Part shown: positions 1 to 11,663 of the stretch, piece after piece | Layout: the number at the start of each line of letters is the position of its first letter | Position numbering within the stretch: position 1 is the stretch's first letter | Source of the DNA: Nicotiana tabacum | Lineage: Eukaryota > Streptophyta > Magnoliopsida > Solanales > Solanaceae | Direction: 5' to 3' | Length of the DNA: 64,000 nucleotides | Assembly: GCF_000715075.1 (NCBI RefSeq) | Contig: NC_134085.1 | Location: 131,730,716 to 131,794,715 of the forward strand | Translations under genes and position numbers: made by a program | The notes under the pieces: model-generated | The model's database searches: none | The model's input: only the letters and a program-made list of their open reading frames with translations | Told to the model about the DNA's origin: nothing

Positions 1-540
<540 letters not shown>

Positions 541-1453
541 TAGATAAAATTTTATATACATCATTGTTATGAGAATTTTGTATGAGGAAGACTTGCGAAA
601 AAACAATTTATATTAACCTGTTACACATTCTCAAGACCTTAAGATCAAAAGGTTCCAGCTTGGGATATGGTTCAGCTCTTCAGAGTCAAAGGAACAATAG
701 AGGGAACATATAGCTACCGTTTCCCGTGATGACTGGACAAATCAACCGGTCCAACTGTAAAGTTGCTGCCTACACACGCAACTGTGCGAAAGCAGTGCAA
801 CAGTCAACTTTATGGAGAATGTGTTTTACCTACCTTGCTTACATCATTCAAGTGATGTCACAAATGAATTATTAACATCAAGCAAAGTTAAAACAAAAGA
901 CTTGAACATTCAAGAATTGATCAATCATTCTCTTAAGTCATCCATCAATCTTGCAAGTGACTGTCTAGTGTATCAAAAACAAAGAACAACATAGCAACGG
1001 ACTAGTTCCCTGTATTGAGTTATTATATGTCCTTAGTTGTGTTGTACCTTTGTTGAAGTTCTCTATTTGTAATTCCTACTAAGCTTAGTTAGAAGCATTG
1101 CGTAGGAAATCTTTGTAAATCATAAACCCTTGTGTTTGTGTCTTGGCTAGAGTTAGTCGAATTGTATGTCTTTGTAATAGAATTTTTACAAAGTGGCTTG
1201 TAACAGAGTTGTTATAAGTTAGTGAGGGATTAAGAGGTTAATTCCTAGGTTACAATAGATTGTAATCTAAAGTTTACTCAGTAGTGGAGTTTACATACTA
1301 CAAGGGTAGGTCGTGGTTTTTAATCCCGTGAGCTGGGAGTTTTACAAGTAAAACTTCTCTGTATTATTTACTTACTGCATTATGCATGAGTTCTATGGGA
1401 ACTAATAGAGAAGTTGTTTCCCTATATAGTTTGGTGGACCTTTAAATTCTATA
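541..1453 (+). repeat. 5' LTR of copia A
   Basis: It aligns along its length with 59136-60048, including the blocks around 812-994 and 1090-1260. The left edge is eroded: the 3' copy starts TGATAG, while here the matching bases are TAGATA, so the start is approximate. It ends just before the primer-binding site, where CTATA corresponds to CTATCA in the 3' LTR. A short ORF at 812-994 has a counterpart in the 3' LTR and reflects LTR homology, not a gene. Confidence 0.85.
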
Positions 1454-1456
1454 AAT

Positions 1457-1470
1457 TGGTATCAGAATGG
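1457..1470 (+). other. Primer-binding site of copia A (initiator tRNA-Met type)
   Basis: TGGTATCAGAATGG lies three bases after the 5' LTR. It matches the first nine bases of the usual plant tRNA-iMet primer site (TGGTATCAGAGC) and then differs. Confidence 0.8.
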
Positions 1471-1507
1471 GTTCTTTCTATCAGGCTTACACCTAGAAAG
1501 GATCCTC

Positions 1508-3072
1508 ATGGCTACTCCACCAAACTTTGAAGAAGGTCAATCTACCTACAGACCACCGAGGTTTAATGACCAATACTATGGGCCGTGGAAGACTAGGATG
1601 CACGACTTCATCACGGCTGAAGATTTCAAACTTTGGGATGTTATCTGTGTGGACCTTTCATTCCTACCAAAACCATTGGCGACCTAGCTGTAACTGTCCC
1701 CAAAACAAGAAAGGAATTCAATAACGCTGACCGAAAGGCCATAGAAAAGAACTTTCGTACAAATAAAATTCTTATTTGTGGCATTGGTCCTGATGAATAT
1801 AACCGGATATCAACATGCCAATTAGCTAAGGAAATATGGGAAGCTCTCCAAACAGCTCATGAAGGAACAACACAAGTCAAGCAGTCAAAGATTGACATGC
1901 TTACAACTGAATATGAGCTTTTCAAGATGAAAGATGATGAATCCATCCAAGACATATATACTCGTTTCACCTTTATCTTCAATGAGCTTCACTCTCTTGG
2001 ATAAATCATTCCAAGAAGCAAACTTGTCAGGAAAATACTCAGTGTCCTGCCCAGCTCCTGGGAAAGCAAAGTGAATGTTATCACAGAGGCAAAGGACTTG
2101 CAAAAGCTGACCATAGATGAACTTGTTGGTAATCTAAAAACATATGAAATGAAGAAGAAGAAGGACAATGAATGAAGAGAGACCAAAAGGGATAAGAACC
2201 TGGTCCTCAGGACAGATAATAATTATTCAACTGGTGAGGATATTGATATGTCTTACCTGAAAAAAAGATTCCAGGTTGTTCTCCCTTTCGTGGTTGATTT
2301 AAAGGATTCAATTGGGAGTCTAAAGAAAGAAAAGGATGCCTTAGCAGAAAAAATTGCAAATGTAGAACACGAGAGAGATGATCTGGTGGTTGTTGTAGTT
2401 GATCTAAAAGAGACCATTGAGTGTGCTAAAAAGAAGAAAGAAGTTTTAATTGAGAGAGTTGCTAACATTGATCATGAGAGAGATAACCTATTAGTGGTGG
2501 TGGTAGACCTAAAGGAAATAATTAAAGAACTTAAAATGGAGAGTATGCCTGGGAACACTCAAAAGGGAAAGGAAGTTGCAAGTGAGGTACACCTTAAGCT
2601 TGAAAATGAGTTAAAATCAGTAAAATCTAGTTTGTGTGTCGAGCATGAGAAAAACAAACAATTTCAAGAAGAAATAGGAAGATTGAAGAGTGAGCTTGAA
2701 AAACCACTTAAGTGGACCTAGTCCTCTGATGCTATCACTGACTTGTACACAAACAGTAGGGGAAACAGGCAGGGAATCGGGTTCCAAAAGGAAAAGACTC
2801 CCTACAACCCTCATAGAAAGTATGTTACTGTACCTGATAATTGGCTTTGCACTCACTATGGCAACACTCGGCACTTTAAAGAAAACTGTAAGGCCAAATT
2901 TCAGTCTCAACAGAAAAATAATGTTTTTGCTGAAAAAGTAACTACTACTAAAGTACCTGGTCCTTCATATAAAAAACGTGCAATGCCTGTTTGGACCAAA
3001 AGAGCCCTCATTCACCCCTTTCCTCATTATAAGGGGCCCAAACTCGTTTGGGTTCCTAAGTCTAACTCTTGA
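1508..3072 (+). pseudogene. gag: Copia A gag, frameshifted, with coiled-coil repeats and broken zinc knuckle
   Basis: Gag would package element RNA into cytoplasmic particles. The ATG at 1508 begins MATPPNFEEG, a copia gag N-terminus. The frame shifts near 1640-1680 and continues as the capsid-like domain (1690-2004, with GIGPDEYNRIS and the SIQDIYTRF stretch), then past stops at about 2003 and 2175. A coiled-coil part at 2248-2721 contains two near-repeats of about 43 residues, each including an ERDxLxVVVVDLKE segment. The nucleocapsid at about 2850-2895 should be a CX2CX4HX4C knuckle, but the second Cys is Tyr (CTHYGNTRHFKENC). At least three frame changes show this is dead. Identification is secure from order and motifs; exact exon-like boundaries are not meaningful. 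Confidence 0.85.
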
Positions 3073-3091
3073 TTTTCTTGTGTAGAGAGTA

Positions 3092-3671
3092 ATGAAAGGG
3101 AGAAACCAACAATGGTACATAGATAGCAGCTGCTCAAACCACATGATTGGAAGTACGAATGATTTCCTTTCGCTGAAAGCCCTGCAGGGAGGGAGTGTAT
3201 CTTTTGGAAATGGTAAGAAGGGATACATTTTGGGAGTTCGAAGGATTAGGAAGTCTCTCTCTCACTCAAGTGAAAATATATATTACGTGAACGGGTTGAA
3301 GTACAACTTTTTGAGTATTTCCCAAATCTGTGACAAGGGAAACAAAGTGAAATTTGTGTCAGAGATATGCATAGTCACAAATCTCATAACTGGTGAGGTG
3401 GTTCTAGTGGCGAAAAAATACAAAAATATCTACGTTACTGACTTTGAGTCCTTACAAAATGGTGATCTCAGCTGTCTGAGTGTTGCTGCTGATTATGCTG
3501 AACTATAGCACAGAAGGCTGGGTCATGCAAGTTTCACATTGCTGAACAAATTGGTGAGGAAGGACCTAGTTCGTGTTCTGCCCAAGTCAAGCTTCAATGA
3601 TCATAAGGTGTGTGATACATGTGTAAAAGGAAAGCAAGTCAGTTCCTCATTTAAGCCCAAAAAAGAATTCT
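3092..3671 (+). pseudogene. pol: Copia A protease and integrase zinc-binding region, 5' part of pol
   Basis: WYIDSSCSNHM at about 3115-3147 corresponds to the aspartic protease active site, normally Asp-Ser/Thr-Gly; here the Gly is Ser. A stop at about 3506 is followed in frame by the GAG-pre-integrase/HHCC segment: HRRLGHASFTLLNKL, then CDTC at about 3614-3625. The reading ends abruptly at 3671, where gypsy X sequence begins. The next recognisable copia sequence (8966) encodes the integrase C-terminal side, so roughly 500 bp of the catalytic core was lost at this junction. Confidence 0.85.
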
Positions 3672-4655
3672 AGTTTTGGAAGAGGAATTCTAGTTTTGTA
3701 AGCTTAACCGGTGATAATTTGACCGGAATTGCACTTTTGAGTAAACGGATCCGGAATGAGTTTTGGACGATGTCAATAGCTTCGTATGGTAATTTAGGAC
3801 TTAGGCATGCGTTCAGATTTTGATCTGGAGGCCTGTAGTGTAATTTGAGGCATTTCAACTAAAGTTGAAAAAAAGTTAAGTTTGGAAAATGGAGAGGTTT
3901 GACCCATAGTTGACTTTTGTGTTAGCAAGGTTGGAATGCGATTCCGAAAGTTGCAACAACTCTGTTATGTCATTTGGGACTTGCCTGCAAAAATTTGGTG
4001 TCATTTGGAGTTAATTTGATATGGTTTGGACGCTTGGTTGCTATTCTAGAAGTTTTTGATGTTCATAGTGATTTTCTTGCTTTTTGGCATCCGATTTGTG
4101 GTTCTTGAGGTTATTTTGGCATTTCTACTGTGCAAGCGAGTTTGTGTTATGTATTCAAACTTGTGTGGGTGTTTGGTTTGGAGCCCCGAGGGCACAGATA
4201 AGTTTCGAAAGCATTTCGGAGTGTTTGGTAGAAATCTTTGAGTTGCTGCAGTCTGATCTCACATTTGCGAGTAGTGTATCACATTTGCGAAAATGGCTGG
4301 GACTGGCAGGCTTTGCATTTGCGAAGCGAGTCTCGCAAATGCGAGAAATGTTATGGGCAGGGGATGTTCGCATTTGCAATGTCTTGGGCCGCATTTACGA
4401 GAATTTTCATCGCTGTTACGATGCTGTCAGGGAAAATCTAGGCTTCGCATTTGCGAAGATTTCTTCGCTTTTGCAAGTTCGCATTTGAGAACCCAGTGTC
4501 GCAAATGCGAAATCTACAGCCTGCTAAAAGCTGGGTATTCCGAATTTTATCTTATTTTTCATATTCTTTGAACCTTAACCCCGAGAGTGGGTGATTGTAA
4601 GAGAAGATTTTCATACCAAATCATTCGTTAAGTGTCTTTAATCAATTTCCAACTA
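3672..4655 (+). repeat. Truncated 5' LTR of X copy 1
   Basis: It aligns with about 6365-7355 of the 3' LTR. The start of the LTR is absent, and at about 4655 the sequence jumps from mid-LTR directly into gag, skipping the rest of the LTR, the primer site and the gag N-terminus. The same jump occurs in copy 2, so it predates the tandem duplication. It includes the TTCGCATTTGCGAA-type palindrome cluster at about 4255-4510. Confidence 0.8.
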
Positions 4656-6226
4656 GGAGAGAGGATATGTGGGGCCAGGGGAGAGAGGGAAGATGAGACC
4701 AGGAGAGAGAATTTGAGGAGGCGAGGAGGCCCAATAGACTGGGGAGATATGTTGGTCCTTATTTTGGAGGCAGGGTGCGACATGGTAGAGGTTTTATGGA
4801 TCAGCCAGTTCAGTTTGCGCTTCAGGCTTCGCATAGTGATTCAAGCGTTCATGGGTCGCAGAGTACCCGTACCACACAGTTCCCACAGCCACATCAGCAA
4901 CGAGGTTGCTTCGAGTGTGGAGATACTAGCCATATGGTGAGAGATTGTCCCAGACTTCGGGCCGATGTGTCACATCAAGGTATTCAGGCGAGTAGAGGGC
5001 ACCCAAGAGGGGGAGGCCCGACCCATTGATGTGTTTCATATAGTAGGCTCGAGGCCGATATGCTAGATGATGCCATTTCAGGTATGATTTTGATTTGTTA
5101 TAGAGGAGCACCATCCATGGCTCACTGTAGTTCTGCTTATCGGGGTGAGTTCCCCTATCTATTGATCCACTTATGGGTGTGTTTCATGATTAGCACACTA
5201 TTTATGCGATTACCCTGTTGGGAGGTTCTATGAGTGATAACCGTGTCTATCATCTGTTTCTAGTCCTAATTTAGAGTTATAAGACTAGTAGTAAACTCCT
5301 GTTGTCCTTTTCGGTAGGCTTGATGTGATTTATCAGTATCTTTGGCTACGAGCCATTATGTTTATGCTCCATCTGTGTGGGAGCCAACACTTGTTATAAA
5401 TTCTGACGGAATTGATCTAGTGAGAGTTTCCAGCTGGTTTGATATGTACCCTACTTGTGATTCAGAGTTGAGGGCGGGACCCTCGTGATTTCATGTTATT
5501 TGATGTGTTGAGACCGGGTTGTGTACCACGGTGGAAGTTATATTGGTATGAGATCCTTGTGATTTGTTTATATGCTTTAATTCCTTCTTGTTATATTGCT
5601 TTGTAGGTTAGCACTAATATAAAATTTTGCTTGTCGGGCTTGTTGATGTTCCTTTATGTGTTTCTCTTTACATATCCAGTCATTTTCGTTTTATGCTCTT
5701 AAATTTTAGATTTGCAGGGTGTGTTCCCAATGGTGTTAGTTGTGGTTTGTTGGTTCGGGTGTTAGTTATGAGGTTTTCATGGTTATTGTATCATCACCAG
5801 TGTTGTGGAGGTTTGAAACAGGTTCCTATTGAATATGAGGCTTATGGCCGGTGTCGGATTTGATTTCGGGTGGATATTATGGTTAGATATGTTACGGTGG
5901 GCCTAGATGTGATGTGTCATGTTGTGTGGTTGTACTCTATGTGTGTTGGCATGAGTTGATGCAGCTAGTTGAGACTGATATCGCATGTAGATTTAGGATC
6001 GAGTCTCTTGGAAATGGATGAAAGGTCAGGATTCTGACTCTAAAGCTTATTGGTATTGCTAGAAAGGCTAAATTTTAGTTGAGATGGTGTCATCAGGTTT
6101 ATATTGATTGGGGTGACGTGGGATCACCCGCGGGTGTATGTTGGAAGTGTGCAATCAGTGACTTGAGGACTTCGAGGCGAATCTTGGCACGTTCGAGGAC
6201 GAACGTTGGTTTTAAGAGGGGGAGGA
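4656..6226 (+). pseudogene. gag: Gag nucleocapsid remnant plus degenerate internal region of X copy 1
   Basis: An arginine-rich gag tail (about 4660-4760) leads to an intact CX2CX4HX4C knuckle, CFECGDTSHMVRDCP, at about 4908-4950. A stop follows at about 5027. The next stretch resembles the start of a gypsy protease region only weakly. From about 5150 to 6210 I see no RT, RNase H or integrase motif in any frame. A purine-rich tract (TAAGAGGGGGAGGA, about 6213-6226) directly before the 3' LTR is a polypurine tract. The knuckle is the only secure coding feature. Confidence 0.7.
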
Positions 6227-8965
6227 TGTAACGACTCGGCCGGTCAGTTTGAGAATTTAAGCTTCGTTCAACGGCGAAGGTTTGGAACAACTTCATATTA
6301 TGGGTATTGGCTTGCGGGCATGGTTGAACTCAGCTACCGGATGATTCGGAATCGAATTGGAAGGGGAATTCTAGTTTTGGAAGCTTAAGCGGTGAGAATT
6401 TGATCAAAATTAGACTTTTGATTAAACGGCTCCAGAATGAGATTTGTACGATGTCAGTAGCTTTGTATGCTAATTTAGGACTTAGGCGTGCGTTCAGATT
6501 TGGATCTAGGGCCCGTAGGGTAATTTGAGGCATTTTGGCTAAAGTTGGAAAATAGGTTAAGTTTGGAAAATGGAGAGGTTTGACCCATAATTGACTTTTA
6601 TGTTATCGAGGTCAGAATGTTATTCCGAAAGTTGGAAAAACTCCATTATGTCATTTGGACTTGCTTGCAAAAATTTGGTGTCGTTTAGAGTTGATTTAAT
6701 ATGGTTCGGATGCTTGGTTGCAATTCTAGAAGTTCTTGAAGTTCATAGTGATTTTCAAGCGTTTTGGAATCCGATTTGTGGTTCTTGAGGTTATTTTGGT
6801 GTTCTGATCGCGCAAGCGAGTTTGTGTTATGTATTCAGACTTGTGTGGGTGTTTGGTTTGGAGCCCCGAGGGCTCAGATGAGTTTCGAAAGTGTTTCAGA
6901 GTGTTTGGTAGAAATTGTTGAGTTGCTGCTGTCTGATCTCGCATTTGCGAGTAGTGTATTGCATTTGCGAAAATGGTTGGGACTGGCAGGCTTCGCATTT
7001 GTGAAGCCAGTCTCATAAATGCGAAAAATGGTCTAGGCAGAAAAGGTTCGCTTTTACGAAGTCTTGGGCCGCTTTTTCGAGGGCCCTTCGCATTTGCTAG
7101 AATTTTCATCGCAATTGCGATGCTATCAGGGAAAATCCAGGCTTCGGATTTGCGAAGATTTCTTCACTTTTGCGAGTCCACATTTGCGAACCCAGTATTG
7201 CAAATGCGACATTTGCAGCCTGCTAAAAGTTGGGTATTCGGAGTTTAAACTTATTTTTCATATTCTTTGAACCCTAACTCCAAGAGTGGGCGATTTTAAG
7301 AGAAGATTTTCATACCAAATCATTGGGTAAGTTTCTTTAATTAATTTCTAACTATATATTATGATTATATCTTATATTTACATCAAATTCATGTGAATCT
7401 AAAGGAAAATTTGGGGAAATTTGTGAAATCTTTTAAAAATGTAAAATGAGGATTTGAGGGACTAAATGGTGTTGGAATTAGATAATTTTCATATGGGTGA
7501 ACTTGTATCGGAATGGGTATTCGGTTTTTGTAAAATTTGTCGGGTTCCGGTGTGCAGGCCTGGGGGACGATTTTTGGATTTTTTTAAAAACTGAGACTTT
7601 ATGACCTGTAATAGTTTCTTATGTATTTTATTTGCGCTTTGAAGTTATTTTGGTTAGATTTTGAGCCGCCCGGAGGTCTTTTCACCCGATGAGTGCATTT
7701 TTAAGTATCGGTTTATCGTCATTGAAATAAGTATCTTGCATAACCTTGTGTGGGGGACTTCCCCTTAGGATTTGAGTCTTCCGTGTTGATTGTAGTTCGT
7801 GTACGCAAGGTGACGAGTGCGTACTAGGACTTATTTGTGGGGAATTGGCCTTTTAGGGTTCTTAGGTTTTATATACACTATGTACGAAGTTATTCTTGAT
7901 ATGACTATGTTCCTGCTTATTAGTTTTGTATCTACATGCTTAATTGGAATTAATTGCTTCGTGATTCACTCTTATTGTCTAATTGCCATCCTATATGATT
8001 TAACTGAAGAATTTCATCTCTCTTATTGTTATGCTACCTTTTCATAACTGCCTCTATTATTTGAGATTTATCATCATCCCTCCTATAATTGTCTAGTCTT
8101 AAGTGAATCTAAGACCACCTTTCCTTAATTAAACTGTCGAATATCCTCGTTACTTTCCAACCTTAAAAGGAGTTTGAATAACCTAAATCTTCGTTGACTT
8201 GCATTTATTTGGAACTCTGGACTCAGGTTGATTTTCGTATTATTGACTTGTATATTGTGGGATTGTTACTACATGTTAGTTTTCCCTTTCGTTGAACTGT
8301 TGCCTTTATGCCTTTCATTTCCTTACTGTGGTTATTCCTAGTGAATTGGTTTTACCATTTCCTTGTGATTTAAACTTTGGAGTGGATTCACTCACTGTAT
8401 TTTGTATTACAGTCATTGTTGTTGTTGTGCTGGTTGTGTTAGTGCATGAAGTTTCTGCCATGCAGCTGTTGTTATAGGGTTGCACGAGGTCTCTGTCGTG
8501 CGGTTGTTGTTAAAGGGTTGCATGAGGTTTCTACCGTTCTACTTCTACTATTGATATATTGCACATGTGGCGTGATAAGGCGGGATATAAATATATGCTT
8601 ATAGGTGGGTTGCACATGCGGCAAGACAAGGTAGGAACCTGCTGAGGAGCAGTGCGGATCATTGTTGAGGAGACTCAAGGTAAACATGTTGTTGCATTCG
8701 CAGGCTTTGGAGTCACCTTCTTACTTGTATTCAACTGTTTTCACTCTTTTGCAAACAGTTATATCTAGCAGTGGTAGCTAACTTTGTAGAGCATATGACT
8801 TGTACTACCGGGTTTTGAGAATATGTTCATTGTATAAAGGATTCATTCCAAAAGAACTTTAGATATTATTTATTAGTGATGTTATTTCGTAAATATTAGG
8901 CTTACCTAGCTCTTAAGACTAGGTGCCATCACGAAATCCAACGGAGGTGAAATTGGGTCGTGACA
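6227..8965 (+). repeat. 3' LTR of X copy 1, about 2.74 kb
   Basis: It begins TGTAACGACTCGGCC after a polypurine tract and ends GGGTCGTGACA, after which copia A integrase sequence resumes at 8966. TG...CA termini and homology to 3672-4655 and to 13233-15861 support the boundaries. It carries a cluster of CG-containing palindromes at about 6935-7225. Confidence 0.85.
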
Positions 8966-10867
8966 CTCTCACAATTTTTTATCTTCAAGAACACCTCAAC
9001 AAATTGGTATTGTGGAGAGGAAGAATAGGGCTCTTGAAGATATAGCAAGAACAATGTTGATTGATAGTGGGATTTCAAAAAGCTTCTGGGCAGAAGCTGT
9101 CAGCACTGCATGTTATTTGGTGAACAAGTGCATAATCAAATCCCTTGTGAACAAAACTCCCTATGAACTACTAAATAGAAGAAAGCCCAAGTTGACTCAT
9201 CTAAGGACATTTGACTACAAATGTTTCGTTCTCAACCATGGCAAGAAAGCTCTTGGAAAATTCGATGCCAAAAGTGATGAAGGAAACTTTCTGGGCTATT
9301 CATCAGAAAGAAAAGCCTACATAGAATACAACAAGGGAATTCAATGTGTTGAGAAAAGCATACATGTGATCTTTGATGAATCTAATCACTTATGTGGAAA
9401 GGAATCTCATGACAATAGTGATCAAGATAGTGAGCAGTCAACTATCCTTGGTGAAGTTATTGACATGGAAAATAAAAAGGCTAAAATGATGAACCACATC
9501 AAAACAATTGAGAATAGTGCAACCATATCTCCAACTAATGGAGAGTAACATGGTCCCTCAATCATAACAACTGAAGCTGAAAATAGAGTTGTCGATGCTG
9601 TTCAAGGGACCCCACAAGCTAAGATGAGAAGCAATCAAGGTTCACTGTCAGAAATACCTAAACCTTCTCACAACGAGGTTCAGGTGTCTAACTAGAAGCA
9701 CAAAAGTTCACACCCCCTTGATAACATAATCACTGCTCTTGATTCAGGCATTCAAACCAGATCAAAGACAAGAAGCTCACTTGCCTTCTTAGCCTTTCTT
9801 TCTCAAATAGAGCCCAAAAATATCAAAGAAACATTGAAAGATGTAGACTGGATTAAGCCATGCAAGAGGAGCTCCATCAATTAGAGAGGAACAAGGTATG
9901 TCACCTAATTCCTTGACCTGCAGATCGAACTGTTATAGGAACTAGGTGGGTATTTAGGAACAAACTTGATGAGTTTGGAAACACAATAAGAAACAAGGCA
10001 AGGCTTGTAGTTCAAGGCTGCAATTAGGAAGAAGGGATTGACTATGATGAAACTTTTGCTCCAGTCTCAAATGGAGTCTATCAGAATTCTGATTGACTTT
10101 GCATCACATATGGAATTCACATTGTTCCAAATGGATGTCAGAAGTGCATTTCTGAATAGCTTTCTAAAAGAAGAAGTCTTCATCAAGCAGCCTCCTGGAT
10201 TTGAGAATCATGAGCAGCCTGAGCACATTTTTAAAATCGACAAGGCTTTGTATGGGCTAAAGTAGGCTCTTTGTGCATGGTATGAAAGGTTGTCAAAATT
10301 CCTTCTAGTAAAGGTCTTTATAAGAGGGAAAATCAACAACATTCTTTTTCTGCAGAAACGAGGAAGGAACCTGCTCATTGTGCAAGTCTATGTTGATGAT
10401 ATAATTTTTGGAGCAACAGTTGACTCCCTATGTGAAGAATTTGCAAAACTCATAGGAAGTGAGTTTGAAATGAGTATGATGGGGATACTTAATTTCATCT
10501 TGGGTCAAGAAGTGAAACAATCTCAAAAGGGGACAATGATAAGTCAGCAGAAGTACATCAAAGAGCTTCTGATGAGATTTGACATAGAAACATAAAAAAT
10601 CATTGACATTCCCATTGCCACAGCTACTCGTCTAGACATGGATGAACCTGGTTCCTTTGTCAATCAGACCATGTATAGAGGTATCATAGGGTCACTTCTG
10701 TACCTCACGGCAAGCAGACCAGATATTGTTTTCAGTGTGGGTCTTTGTGCCACGTTTTAAACCAATCCAAAGGAATATCATCATAAATCTACCAAGAGAA
10801 TCTTGATATATCTCAAAGAAACACGGGACTTGGTTTTCTATTATCCCTCGGGAGACAATTTTGATCT
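8966..10867 (+). pseudogene. pol: Copia A integrase C-terminus and RT, duplication copy 1
   Basis: The integrase part begins with an RTPQQN-like stretch followed by GIVERKNRALEDIARTML. The insert domain and linker reach about 9540, where a stop breaks the frame. RT follows: MEFTLFQMDVRSAFLN contains the motif A Asp (about 10110-10160), LYGLK ends at an in-frame TAG (10263-10265), and YVDDIIFG is the catalytic box (about 10389-10412). The reading continues through the RASRPDI-type region, with further stops, to DNFDL. It then breaks at 10868 where X LTR sequence begins, so no RNase H is present in this copy. Several stops, including the one after LYGLK, are shared with copy 2 and therefore predate the duplication. 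Confidence 0.88.
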
Positions 10868-11663
10868 AGTTTGGAAAACGGAGAGGTTTGACCCATGGTT
10901 GAATTTTGTGTTATCGAGGCTAGAATGTGATTCCAAAAGTTGGAATAGCTCCATTATGTCATTTGGGACTTACCTGCAAAAATTTGGTGTCGTTTGGAGT
11001 TGATTTGATATGGTTCGGATACTTGGTTGCAATTCTAGAAGTTCATGACATTCATAGTGATTTTCATGCATTTTGGAATCCGATTTGTGGTTGTTATTGT
11101 TATTTTGGTATTTTGATCGGGCAAGCGAGTTTGTGTTATGTATTCAGACTTGTGTGGTTGTTTAGTTTGGAGCCCTGAGGGCTCAGATGAGTTTCGAAAG
11201 TGTTTCAGAGTGTTTGGTAGAAATTTCTGAGTTGCTGCTGTCTAATCTCGCATTTGCGAGTAGTGTATCACATTTCCGAAAATGGTTGGGACTGGCAGGC
11301 TTCGCATTTGCGAAGCCAATCTCACAAATGTGAAAAATGGTCTGGGCAGAGGAGGTTCGCATTTACGATATTTTGGGCCGCTTTTGCGATGGCCCTTCGC
11401 ATTTGAGACAATTTTCATCACAGTTGTAGTGCTGCCAGGGAAAATCCAGGCTTCACATTTGTGAAGATTTCTTTGCTTTTGCGAGTTCGCATTTGAGAAC
11501 CTAGTTTCGCAAATGCGACATCTGCAGCCTGCTAAAAGCTGGGTATTCCAAATTTTTGCTTATTTTTTATATTCTTTTAACCCTAACTACGAGAGTGGAT
11601 GATTTTGAGAGAAGAATTTCATACCAAATCATTGGGTAAGTGTATTTAATCAATTTCAAACTA
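10868..11663 (+). repeat. Partial 5' LTR of X copy 2
   Basis: It is homologous to 3879-4655 and ends at the same jump from LTR to gag sequence (CAAACTA then GGAGAGAGG). A palindrome cluster lies at about 11245-11525. Confidence 0.8.

Larger units (their letters stand above)
3672..8965 (+). mobile_element. Gypsy derivative X, copy 1 (gag-only, no RT or integrase)
   Basis: This insertion interrupts the copia A integrase. It has a truncated 5' LTR (3672-about 4655), an internal stretch with a gag zinc knuckle (about 4656-6226) and a complete-looking 3' LTR (6227-8965) beginning TGTAACGACTCGG and ending GTCGTGACA. No RT, RNase H or integrase is detectable. It resembles non-autonomous gag-only LTR elements or a strongly deleted chromovirus. 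The first ~150 bp of the 5' LTR is missing at the copia junction, so one deletion probably removed both that and part of the copia integrase. Confidence 0.8.
3879..10867 (+). repeat. Unit 1 of a 7-kb tandem duplication (X plus copia A pol)
   Basis: This unit runs from inside the X 5' LTR (AGTTTGGAAAA at 3879) through the X 3' LTR and copia A integrase/RT to 10867. The next bases (10868 on) repeat the unit from the same X position. Both units contain X gag remnant, X 3' LTR and the same stretch of copia pol in the same order. Unit lengths are about 6.99 and 6.88 kb, with many substitutions and small indels between them. Confidence 0.88.

Noticed and set aside
812..994. Small conserved ORF, also present at 59363-59587
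   Set aside because: Conservation is due to LTR identity. The frame has no codon-level sign of selection and no known domain.
5627..5863. Cysteine-rich ORF repeated at 12633-12869
   Set aside because: It lies in the degenerate X interior. Its two occurrences come from the tandem duplication, so they are not independent evidence of coding.
8292..8477. Hydrophobic small protein (also at 15189-15374)
   Set aside because: It is part of the X LTR, in a pyrimidine-rich region that gives Leu/Val/Phe-rich translation. It has no start context or family.
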